A stretch of DNA of 64,000 bases, taken from positions 27,765,371-27,829,370 of the forward strand of contig CM046859.1 of NCBI GenBank assembly GCA_025617745.1. The letters run 5' to 3'. Positions 11,801-23,800 of this stretch are shown here, in pieces. The position numbers were made by a program, and so were the translations under genes. The notes under the pieces are model-generated. The model saw nothing but the letters and a program-made list of their open reading frames with translations. It ran no database searches and had not been told where the DNA came from. Source of the stretch: Heliocidaris erythrogramma. Lineage: Eukaryota; Echinodermata; Echinoidea; Camarodonta; Echinometridae. The number at the start of each line of letters is the position of its first letter. Position 1 is the stretch's first letter.

Positions 11801-14800
11801 CCTCAACTTTTTAAAACACTGTAGTGGGGGCTGACTCGACCGACTTAGGCATAACTCGGACGCACTCGGACTCACTCGGACTGAGCTGGGGATCGGGAGA
11901 CCCGAGGGAAAACACATGTCAAGACTCAAGCTACAAAGTTGCACTTCACTGAACCAAGACCAAGAATAAAGTCAGTTTGGAGAGTTCAACAAGTAGCAGT
12001 TGGGTAAGTCATGTCATCCAGTATATTATATGTAATATTATGTACTTATAGTCCGGTGTGGCGTTGGACACGCCGACTATAATTGGCGTAGTCAGCGTTT
12101 TTTTGATCCTTTTTCGTGGGGTCCCAACTATTCGTTTGTGTGCGGCGGGCATGGTACCTATTTAGCAGGCGCGGACCAATCGTGTCGTGATTGCGCTGGG
12201 GTACATGCTTCGCTCACTTTTCAAGCGGTAGACTCGAACTCGAAATTGATCTCGAAATCAAATTTCGTATATTTTTTAAATCATTTTTGGTGCTGTATTT
12301 CGTTTACTTTGTGAGTGATTTCTGTGAGTTTGCCGTTGCTTATTCTTTGTGGCCTGTGATTTTGATTGTATTTGTTCGATTATTGGTTATTTTTGTGACA
12401 TTTTACGTGCCTTTTTGTGTTTCTGTTTTTGCTTTTGGCGCTGCGTGAGGCTGTGCCATTTCGGACGCTCGCTGCAAGAGGGCGTGGGCATGTTTGCTTA
12501 TTTTTTGATGTTTAGTGTCTATTGAGATTGGATAGTCCATGCTTAATTGATGTGCTTGCTCAAGCCACGGTTTTGGGCGTGATCATATTTGATTGTGATC
12601 ACATGTTGTTTCTTGTTTGTTTGTTTTTTTTCTCTCTCGCTCATGAGATCGGTTAGACTTCATTTGCTTGGCATAACAGAATAAATAAATGAAATATATA
12701 AATCCTTACAAATCAAGAGCTAAAGTTGATAATAATAAATCAACAAAATAAATAAACTAAATAAAATAAATAAATCCGTACAACTCAAGAGCTAAGTTGA
12801 TAATAACAAATCAACAAGATAGTTAAATAAAGTAGAATAAATAAATTCCTGCCACTCAAGGGCTAAGTTGATAATCATTCAACGGAATAAATATATACAT
12901 AGAAATTTTTTTTTTTTTAAATTTTAATTTCTTTTGCATTCGCATTATAGTGCGAGGTCTATTTACTGAGCTTCACCCGAGTGGGTGTATTTCGGTGACC
13001 TTTTCACAGCTTCGGCTTAGAAATAATTTTTTTTTTTAAATTTTGATTTCTTTTGCATTCGCATTATAGTGCATTCAGTCTATTTTCTGAGCTTCACCTG
13101 AGTGGGTGTATTTCTGTGGCCTTGTCACAGATTCGGCTTAGAAATAATTTTTAAATTTTAATTTCTTTTGCATTCGCATCCGTTGCTTTTCCCTACTTTA
13201 TAGTGGGGCAAGGTATTCTGTTTTTTTTTGCTCCAACACTATATGCCCAGTTAGGGTATTCTAGTCTGTTTTTTCCTTTTTTATATTTTGTTGGGGTAAA
13301 TTTAAATAACGTAAATCACTAGCTAACAGGGATGTAAGACTTCCGGATTTTTTTTAATTTAAGAAACATTTCCGGGTTTTTTCTGTGACTTGTTATGTGT
13401 TGAAGGCATTATCGTACTTTCGTGTGCATTAACCTAGTGGCAGAAAAAAAATCTCGCAAATGAAATATAGTCTTGTACGGGCCGTTTCATACGAAGTATG
13501 TTAATATAGCGTGAAGTGGTTCTCGTACGCACAGCACGAATTTTGTATAAAAATCCTGGTAACGAATATGTGTGGACAAGTGCTATGGACTGTAAAACCA
13601 TGCGCTTTACTAAAATTCGCGTAACAGCCACGTAATGATTTTGTATTTTGAACGTGCGGCGACAGGAAAAGTGGACTGATGTATGAGACTATACGTTCTG
13701 GATCATGCATTGTCAGGACGACCACATTGCGAAGCTAGCGCTAGCACACGTGCACAGCGATATTGTGCTGTATATTGTGTACTGTCGACGTCGCGTATCG
13801 CATGCATATCACGCAGCTGCACAGATAGTAGTTTACGACTTTGTGATAGCGTTTCGACTTCGTTTCCTGATTTTCTTTTGCCTCTTATTGGAATAAAAAA
13901 TCAAAATGGAAGTGGACAGGACTGCAAATATAGCGAAAATCGACATAGGAATCAAGAATACCGGTAAGTGGAATTGGAAATGGACAGAGGAGAAGGATGC
14001 GAACGGAGTATTCTTGAGCGATTACGTTCGGACACCTACACTTGACTGAATCACTGCGCTGGGATCGTCAAATATTTTCCGGATTTTTTTTTGCTACCCA
14101 CTTACATCCCTGAGCTAAAGAGATACCTAACTGTACAATAAATAGTACCTCTGCTCGCGTGTCGGTTAAACTTCCGCTTTGCACGTGCAGGTGTTCTGTT
14201 CTGGTCCAGTGCGGTACTGGGCAGTGGACAGCTGCACGGTCGCCGGACGCTGTCTTTAATACCAAGTGGTTGGGGTAAGTACCCATTCCATCTTTTCTAC
14301 AAGACTTCTTTGTTCTGTTTTTGAGGCCGCTTTATGTGCACACAGTTTTTCATGTATTATCTGTGTGCATCTTGGTGATTCACTGTGTGATTGGTATTGT
14401 CATGCGGCTATTCGCGCATGTTCTTCAGCACGGGAAGGATATAATTTCGATATAACATAAGTACTGAATATTTTGTTTTTAGGCTAGTAGATTAGATTTA
14501 AGTACAGGGTGCTGATTAATAGTACACCCATGGACAGAGTCCATGTTAATTCGTGCTCTGCTGAGGAGTTGGCCGGCATTCCGGGGATTGACCCGGATCA
14601 TGCTCAGCGGCTCCTGCAGATACGGGCACGTCTAGGGGAGTTTTCTCCCGGCTCTTTTCGGGAGTGGGCGGACGTGGCTGGCATCCATCGGCCTGAATAC
14701 GTCCTCCCGTATTTAGATTTTTCTCTCCCGCGGCCAGCACCCACCCCCCCTGGGGGTAGTGACCCCACTCCGTCACGGTCTGGGGGTCTTTCATTGGGGG

Positions 14801-17800
14801 AAACACCGTCCACCTCTTTGGATGGTATGCCTTTGGGCCCTGTGCCTGCGGCCAGTGGCGCCTTTCCAGTTCCCCCGTTGTATCTGACCGCTATCAGGGG
14901 CTACCCACCCTGACCCCTCAGTTAGGGAATGGGCGTGGCTCATCTGCACTTTCCGCACCGCCTGTTTTCCAGGCAGGTAGGGAGGTAGCCCCCACCCAGT
15001 TTTTTGGGTCGGGCCAATTTGAGCCACAACACCCTCGGGCAAGAGCTAGGCCAGACAGGAACCATCCTGGGGCTCCATGCCCGCGCTATGACGATGTGAG
15101 GGATTCTTCCCCCTCTCCGTCTACACCGTTTGCCAGTTCCCAGGGAACACGGCAGGCGGCATATCCTGTGGGACATCAAGCCCCAGGATACCTTTCTGCT
15201 GCCAATACGTGTTTCAACTGTGGGGGACAAGGCCACTTCCAGTAGGCCTGTCCGTCACCGCGAAAGGAAGGGTCAAGAGCCATAGCCACACAGAGAGTTG
15301 CGGCTGTGGTGGAGGATGGAGAAAATTTACACGCGAATGGGTCAGGGGAAGAGGCCAACCCCTGGCCCGGCCTGGAGATGGCCGGTTTCTTCCAGTAGGA
15401 AATGCACCACCCATGGGTACCACCTACCCAACACAGGAGGAGCAAGAGACCCTACTGGAGGGCACCCAATCCTTAACAGAGGATCAGGTGCAGTCGTTAA
15501 TTGAATATGTGGACCAGCTGGACTCAGCTACACTTAGTGCATCAGAGCCAGAGGCAGGTCCAGGAGTATCAGGGCCACAGGTTGAGCCAACTGAGGCCAA
15601 CCCCCCTGATTCCAAACCCACCGACATGGATGTGCCCAACAACGCTACCGGGCCAGTATCTATTGATCGATTGAATGGGAGTGAAGGGCCGGACCAAGGT
15701 GAGCAGTTTGTTGTTTGCCAACTCCGGTCTGACTCATTGCTCCGGGTTCGCCTGAAAATCGGCAATCGGCTGCTTCGAGCAGTAGTGGATACAGCGGCCC
15801 AGGTCACGTTGATCTCGGATAGGGTTCTTAAGAAATTGGACCCTCAACCACTAGCAATCCGGGAAGTAACCCTTAGGAATGCAGGCCGCGATCTCACTAT
15901 GGAGGGGTTGGCGGTGGGCCCAGTCAAAATTCAGCTGGGCCAACAGCATTTCGACGAGGACGTCCATGTTGCCCCGATTGAGGATGATATGCTTCTCGGG
16001 CTAGATTTTCTACGACGCCATCGAATTGATGTACACATCAAGGACATGGAACTTGTCACGGAAAAGCAGGCCATCCCAATGGAATTCGGGATTACCGCAA
16101 AACAAGATAGGGTGGCCAGGGTCACACTCCAATATCGAGTGGTGATCCCTCCTAATAGAGTGAAAAGAATCACTGGGGTAATCGACCAACGGATGCTCGG
16201 CGCCGATTTGACCGCGGCGAATCTCCCAGTTACAGCACGGAGTTGAATCTGCTGGGGCCAACGGGCCTACCAGCAAGCCCGCCCTATGCCGTATCGGCAG
16301 GGGGTCTCCCCAGCAGTTATTTGGCTGCATGGGTAGCACCGCAGGGGCAGGGTTTTTTGGGCATTCGGGGCCCCTCGACCCACAGTGCCCCCAGATTTCC
16401 CGGTTTTTGGTGGACCTGGCCTTTCTACAGCTGGAGGGCTCCCCACGGAGACCCGCCCTTCCAATTTGGAAGGGTTCCCCAAACGCCCTTCCGATCTGGG
16501 ACGGCAGTCATCATGCCCTGCCAGGGCGGCTGAGGAATCCGCCGCTGGCACGGGGCAGACCACCTCTGAGGAGGATCCGAGAGGGTCAAGGCCGTAGAGA
16601 TCCTCCCAAGAGGGTTCGGGGCATAGGTGCCCCGAATGGCCCTACACAGGGCCATACCAGGAGTTCCGACCTCCATTCGGACCGGGTTCGGAACAAACAG
16701 GCTGCTCCCGCAGCTGCCACCTCATCTGTTTCCTCTGGGCGTCCCTCCCGGGCAACACTGTCTCGGCCCGTGGATGGATGTTCTAAGCGCACAAGCCGGC
16801 TGAGGAGACTTGTGTATATACACTTCCCAGCTTGCTACCGACCTGTCCCCGGCCGGGCAGAAGGACTGGCCAGCAGGCGGGTCGAAGGGCTGCATTTTAT
16901 GGCGCAAGCCCTTGCAAAAGCGCGAGGAGGAACCATCGAGGGGCTGGTCCGTTTGGTAAATGGCTCTTGGAGAGCCAAACGCGGATCAGTCACAGATGAC
17001 CTGGAGGCAGACATGAAGGCATTATGCAGGCACATGGGCTGGCCAGAAAAGCCCCGGTTTACCATCCAGCTGCTCACTTCCCCTGCATGCCTGTTACATC
17101 CCCAGGTTCTGGCATTCCTGTTTAACAGGTTGACTGCCGCACAGAAGATGGCCTTAAGTGCTCGTACACGTGCCGACCCTGGCTGCCCCGCTTCCGGAGG
17201 GCGGGGCGCGCACAGGATCCCCTTCGGGAGGTCCTAGTGACGCAGCAGCCCCCAGGGTCAACCCGGAGAATACCACCCCGATGGGTCATCCAGGGACCCA
17301 TGATCCCCAGGCTGAGCAAACTGAAGCTCAGTCTGAAGTTGCTCGAGAGGAGCCCATGGATGTGTCGGAGCCAGCGGATATAGAAACTCAGGCCGATCTG
17401 CAACTCCATCATTGGAAGCTTTGGGGACTCATGAGGTGGCCCCTCCACCATCTGATGCTTCACTTTCCTCGGAGAGGGAGAGGGGATAAAGGAGGAAGGC
17501 CAAACCACGCCCGGCTTGGCTCCGGCCCCTCAGTCAACCGAAAACCAAGCCACACTTGGCTTGGCTCCAGCCCCCAAGCCAACTCCACCCGCTGCTAGCA
17601 CAGTCAAAACCCGTCCCCAGCAGACCTCACAGGTGACCGTGAAGCAGATGGGCAGAGCAGCATCCCCTGGATGTAAACCTACCGCCAAGGTTCCCCGTCC
17701 CAGGCCATCGACAAGTCACATCGATTCGTCACGGCCCAGGAAGCGCTCCTCCAAGGAGAATGCTCCGGCTCCATTGTGGGTGGTGGATTCCCATGCCCAC

Positions 17801-20800
17801 TTTGACCGGCTGGAGCGGAACCTAGGTCGGACAGGTATGTAGTGTTATGGCCTTCAACTTGAAGGGAAGTAATAATTCCAATCAAACATAATCCAAATCA
17901 CACGTTATAATCCAAATCATAGGACTGGTTTTTGAGGCTTACAGCCATGAGTTGTTACATTTTTTGTGTTGCTGTATAGTTTCCTATTGGTCTTTGTTAA
18001 CATTGACCCGTTGTTGAGGGCTGTGGCCCATATGTTGTTCCAGTTGTTGGCTATTAATTGATTATGTGATTTATCGGGTGATTTGCTGGAGTTCATATAT
18101 CCCTTGATTTAATAGGGCAGGAGGAAAAGAAAAGAAAAATAGATTGTCACTGTAAATTTTGGTGACATATATTTTGTATAGTGACGTTTATAATTTGGGT
18201 TTTAAAGGGGCATAGCCGACACCCCTTGGGTCCTTCGCTCCCCGTACTGCTCCCCCCCCTCTGTTGCATACACCGGGGTAAAGCAAACTTCTATTGGGGC
18301 TATGCCCCTCCCGGGAGGTTGCTTTTATGCGACGGGGGAGAGTGTAGTGGGGGCTGACTCGACCGACTTAGGCATAACTCGGACGCACTCGGACTCACTC
18401 GGACTCACTCGGACTGACTCGGACTGAGCTGGGGATCGGGAGACCCGAGGGAAAACACATGTCAAGACTCAAGCTACAAAGTTGCACTTCACTGAACCAA
18501 GACCAAGAATAAAGTCAGTTTGGAGAGTTCAACAAGTAGCAGTTGGGTAAGTCATGTCATCCAGTATATTATATGTAATATTATGTACTTATAGTCCGGT
18601 GTGGCGTTGGACACGCCGACTATAACACTACTGCACAAAAGTCACCAACATTCACTCAAAATCGGCATTTAATTTACAAAAACTGACCCCAAAATATCCA
18701 AGAAGTACAATAAATTCAACTCACCGATGTTGGAAAAGATATTTCCAAAAATGAAATCCGTAATTTACTGTTGATCGGAGTCATTGTGTACATTTCCTGG
18801 TCGCCGCGGGCACTGACATCTCCCCAAAAGAGTTTTGTCCTTAAAAATTCGGTCCCTATGGCGTACACGGAAAAGTCCTGATTTTCTGTGTGCGCGATCG
18901 TAAAGATCAGTGTGCGCTTGCGATCCCAAGTTTCTTTGTGGACAAAAATTTTATTGGCCGATTTTAGTCTAAGACATCGGCAGTATGTAAACAACACGCG
19001 ATCGCGAAACAAATCGGCGGGGATTTCTCCGGTTTTGGACAAGATTTTGACTTTGGATTTTGCTGAAAATATCAAAAGTTCTTCCTAACGGCCATTTGAG
19101 GTAGGAGTGAGATTTTTAAGGGCTGAATTTGAAAGCAAGTATTTAAAATATTTATCTTATTTTCCCCCATACCTTTAGTACATGCGACAGAAAATACCAA
19201 TTATTTTACAGTAATGTAGCCATGAGTGGTTAGCGCGTGAGTTAACACGCATAGCCATAAGTAGACGCCTATGGTGAAATAACTATGTGTGCAGGTGCAA
19301 TGAATTTAGTATGTGTGTGAAGAGGAGCTCCCGGGTGTTCCCTCTATCGCAGCGAATTTGCAAATGGCGATCTCAGCGACGAGCAAGAGAATATATACCT
19401 CACCCCTGCCAGTGAGATGGCGCTCTTCCACTATTCGGTCAGGCAACATTGAGTGCCTTGCGCCAGCGCGCTTTGTGTGCAACTTGTCGACAAAGACGCT
19501 TTGTGCTTCGAAGACGCGCTTTGCTCTTTGCCGACACGCTCTTTTTAGAAATACATTTTGTTCATTATTTCTGACCCTAGATTTTCGATTTGTGGATTTT
19601 AATGGATAAAAAATCTTATACATTTAAGTATGAATATATGGAAGCCACAGAAAATGCCTAAAAACGCAGAAATATGACAAAAATGGTTATATAATTCTCC
19701 TGAGATGCAACGCACTATCGCGTGACCGAATTGTGGGCGGCGCGACCGAATGCTGGGCGGAAAAATTCTCCTTCTTCTGTCGGCAATATTTTTGGGGGTA
19801 AGTTTCCATGTTTTAAATTATTAACAAATACCAAAACTAAGCAAATAAAAACTGATTAAACATAAATTTTTATCTCCCCCCCCCCCGTGAGACTGTCACA
19901 TATACTGCTGAAAAAAAATTAGAAATAGACAAAGTATCAAAACAAATCTCAACAGGGATTTTATTGGAAGGGGTACATTCCCCCTTGCTGACATACCACT
20001 CCCTTCTCTTTTATGGATGTGCCACGGCAAAAAAAAAAAAATTAACTCGACAAAAACAAGAGAATTAGTATAAATTACGAGATGCATAATATGTCCGGCC
20101 CGCCGGAAGTGTATATCTGTGGAATGGCGTTAATACATGTAATTTCTGATAGATCCTCCAAGATAAATGTAGGAAATTACTAATTAAGTTAATATTTTGT
20201 GATTTTATGCATTTTTGTTGATTTTGAATAAATTAGCATAAATTTGCATTGTTAATGAATTTCGAAATTCTGTGTCGAATTTTGGAAGCCCTCACCAAGC
20301 CCTGTCAGATAAAACAATCAGATTCAAAATCCGATGTGAAATAGAGAAGTAGCATTTTTCATAAATTTGCATAATTAATGAATTTCACAATTTTATTTCA
20401 TAGAAGTGGAAATCAAACTTCCATGCCATGTCAGTTTATTAACAACCTTTGGGAAACTGTCCCCACTGCGTTTCCAAACGAATCAGATCTCTCGTTGCGA
20501 GTGGACAATATGACAAGTATATTATACTGTTGGAGTTATCCTCACTGCCGTGAAAAACAAACTCGATTTCCCATAGCGCGGGGACAGTATCACGAGTAAA
20601 ACTATACTGTTGGAATAATCCCCACTGCCGTGGAAAACAAACTCGATTTCCCATAGCGTGGGGACAGTATCACGACCATATGTGACCCGACGCCTCAAAA
20701 CCTACAATAAGTCGCCAAAATTATTTTTTTTGTTTTATACATTTTCTGAAAGTAAAGATTCTCAGCTTTCCAATGGTATATCACTTGCCAAGTTTACTCA

Positions 20801-23800
20801 GTGATAACACCTTTAAATATCACATTTAGGATCAGTATGTAACCAGCAATCAATAACTCCTATTCAGAGAAAATGGAACAAAAGAGTGCTAAACCTTTGC
20901 TCTCTGTGTGCGCCCAAGTAAAACTGGGTATTCAAATGGCCATAGCAACCGGCGTGAACGGATTATCAGATTAGGCTGAATTTTGGCATGCTGCTCCAGG
21001 AGGACCTATTCATTACCCACTCCAAAAATCAAATTAATGCCTTGAGAGGTAAAGTAGGTATTTGGCATTGAATGAAAGTATTAAAAATTTCGGCGATTTC
21101 GATTTTTTAGCTCGACAGGTGAAAAAAAGGAGTCATTTTAAAATGCCCCCAAAACATATTTCTAAGTCGAATTACGACTCACAAACTTGAGACATGATAG
21201 AATGATAATTAAACTATGGATTTCTATCAAAAACAGAAAATCGACTGATCCAAGCAAATTTACTATTTTGGGCTGTTTGCTACGTTGTGATCCGTGCGAC
21301 TTATTGTAGGTTTTGAGGCGGCGGGTAACAAATTATAGGGAGTTCGGAAAGGGGGTGTGTGTGTGTGCGCGCGCTCATTCTATGGGGATGCATACTGGTA
21401 CCAAGTTTGAAGTTCTCACCTCAGATAGTTCTTGAGATATCGCGGTAACGGTGCTAAAAACCAGTAATTCCATGTAATTTCATGTAAATTGACCTCTGTG
21501 ACCTCTGACCTTTGACCTACTTACCCCAAAATCTAATCAGTTCATCTTCGTATGGGGATACATACTAGTACCAAGTTTGAGGTTCCTACCTCAAATGATT
21601 CTTCAGATATCGCGGTAACGAGAAGTGGGACGGACGGACGCACGGACAACCCGAAAACATAATGCCTCCGGCATCCACCTTCGGAGGGCGGAGGCATAAA
21701 AATCTCAGCTTCATTCGCTATGCCTGTGGTGTGTGCATGCATCTTTGTACTTGCGCGATAGCCGGAGGCATTATGTTTTCGGGTTGTCCGTCCGTCCGTT
21801 CATTTGAGGTAGGAACCTCAAACTTGGTACTAGTATGTATCCCCATACGAAGATGAACTGATTAGATTTTGGGGTAAGTAGGTCAAAGGTCAAAGGTCAC
21901 AGAGGTCAATTTATATGAAATTACATGGAATTACTGGTTTTTAGCACCGTTACCACGATATCTCAAGAACTGTTTCAGGTAGGAACTTCAAACTTGGTAC
22001 TAGTATGTATCCCTATACGAAGATGAAATGATTAGATTTTGGGGTAAGGAGGTCAAAGGTCAAAGGTCACAGAGGTCAATTTACATGAAATTACATGGAA
22101 TTAGTGGTTTTTAGCACCGTTACCAGATATCTCAAGAACTATCTGAGGTGAGAACTTCAAACTTGGTACCAGTATATATCCCCATAGAAAGATGAACTGA
22201 TTAGATTTTGGGTTAAGTAGGGCAAAGGTCAGAGGTCAATTTACATGAAATTACATGAAATTACTGGTTTTTAGCCTCGTTACTGCGATATCTCAAGAAC
22301 AGTTTGAGCCATCAACTGAATTTAGGCGGAGGCATATAGGAGACGCAGTCTTGTTTTTATAACAATTTTAATATCGTTTTGGCCCGGAGGGCGGGAAAAG
22401 GGGTTTCCTTTTGGGGGTTTTAAAGCAGTGAAGAGGGGGTTTGAAATGCTTGAGGGGGGATTATGGTGAAGAAGTAAAAGTTTGGGTACATTAAGGTGCT
22501 AGTATAAGAGTGATGATCCCTCAAGATATAACAATTTTAATATCGTTTTGAGGGTGGGAAAAGGGTTTTCTTTTGGGGGTTTTAAAGCAGCGAAGAGGGG
22601 GTTTGAAATGCTACGGTGAAGAAGTAAAAGTTTGGGTACATTAAGGTGCTAGTATAGGAGTGATGATTCCTCAAGATATAACGATTTTCATATCGTAAAA
22701 GTTTGGGTACATTAAGGTGCTAGTATAGGAGTGATGATCCCTCAAGATATAACTATTTTAATATCGTTTTGAGGGTGGGAAAAGGGTTTTCTTTTGGGGG
22801 TTTTAAAGCAGCGAAGAGGGGGTTTGAAATGCTACGGTGAAGAAGTAAAAGTTTGGGTACATTAAGGTGCTAGTATAGGAGTGATGATCCCTCAAGATAT
22901 AACGATTTTAATATCGTAAAAGTTTGGGTACATTAAGGTGCTATTATAGGAGTGATGATCCCTCAAGATATAACAATTTTAATATCGTATTGGCCCGGAG
23001 GGCGGGAAAAGGGGTTTTCTTTTGGGGGTTTTAAAGCAGCGAAGAGGTGGTTTGAAATGCTTGAGGGGGGATTACGGTGAAGAAGTAAAAGTTTGGGTAC
23101 ATTAAGGTGCTAGTATAGAGTGATGATCCCTCAAGATATAACAATTTTAATATCGTATTTGCCCGGAGGGTGGGTAAAGGGGTTTCCTTTTGGGGGTTTT
23201 AAAACAGTGAAGAGGGGGTTTGAAATGCTTGAGGGGGGATTACGGTGAAGAAGTAAAAGTTTGGGTACATTAAGGTGCTAGTATAGAGTGATGATCCCTC
23301 AAGATATAACGATTTTAATATTGTATTGGCCCGGAGGGCGGGAAAAGGGGTTTTCTTTTGGGGGTTTTAAAGCAGCGAAGAGGGGGTTTGAAATGCTTGA
23401 GGGGGGATTATGGTAGGTCAGTGGTATCTTGCATGTTGTTCAACTTCTGATATTACTATATAAATGGCGATACATATAGAAGGATGTCTAGCAAGGAAAA
23501 TGCAATCTTGTCTATGGAGAGGTAGTTCTCCTTCCTAAGTAATTGAATACGAGTACATGTAATTCAAGATTTCAAGATTTTTCTTACAGGATCCCAATTT
23601 TGCCTTAGAATAGGAGCTAATATTTGTTGGCGTTCATTCTCCTAATTCATTCTCCTAAATCATTCCTTGCTTCATTTGTTCTTCATGTGATACAGGTGCT
23701 TGATGCAGCAGAGGTTTATCTTCTCATGAAGGAAGAATATCGCATCTCAAGGAACATCAGAGCATCATGGTTTCTCAAGAACATCAACAATATTATTTCA

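Larger units (their letters stand above)
11820..18624 (+). mobile_element. Non-autonomous LTR retroelement, recently inserted
   Basis: Two near-identical LTRs (TGTAGT...ACTATA) flank 6.26 kb. The target duplication is ACAC (11816-11819 and 18625-18628). A TGG-initial primer-binding-site candidate follows the 5' LTR, and a G/A-rich polypurine tract precedes the 3' LTR. The coding part (14.5-17.85 kb) is GC-rich, unlike its flanks. It encodes a helix-hairpin-helix segment, a CCHC knuckle, an aspartic-protease-like domain and a TatD-like start. No reverse transcriptase, RNase H or integrase motif was seen in any frame. The 5' leader contains tandem repeats and a nested DNA transposon. Movement must have used enzymes supplied in trans. 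Family not assigned. Confidence 0.88.
11749..19230. mobile_element. Copy 4 of the 814-bp TIR element, split by an LTR retroelement
   Basis: The left part (11749-11819, CACTCATAGCTACATTCC onward) and the right part (18629-19230, ending ATGTAGCCATGAGTGG) are the two halves of one copy. Between them sits the LTR element, flanked by ACAC. The uninterrupted sibling reads AAAACACCACTGCACAAAAG at this point, confirming the join. Confidence 0.85.
8839..23695 (+). other. SZT2 intron 1, transposon-filled
   Basis: The donor at 8839 and the acceptor ending at 23695 bound 14.9 kb made mostly of repeats: an 814-bp TIR family (four copies), a hAT-type MITE, a 6.8-kb LTR element, foldback repeats and a satellite. 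No other host gene was recognised inside it. Confidence 0.65.

Noticed and set aside
12191-12448. Hydrophobic 85-codon frame in the LTR leader, envelope-like at first sight
   Set aside because: Lies before gag, is too short and simply reflects T-rich sequence; no envelope features.
14509-14529. Start of the HhH ORF at 14509
   Set aside because: Codon there is GTG; the first ATG in frame is at 14530.
16243-17237. Search for reverse transcriptase, RNase H and integrase after the protease
   Set aside because: No YxDD, no HHCC and no DDE spacing seen in any of the three + frames, so no pol was annotated.
22336-23412. CRISPR-like array
   Set aside because: Repeats and spacers are not of uniform size, the 'spacers' are themselves repeated, and the genome is eukaryotic; it is a satellite.
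23624-23695. Extending SZT2 exon 2 upstream as the first exon
   Set aside because: No in-frame ATG before the acceptor; exon 1 at 8782 supplies a start with a matching phase.
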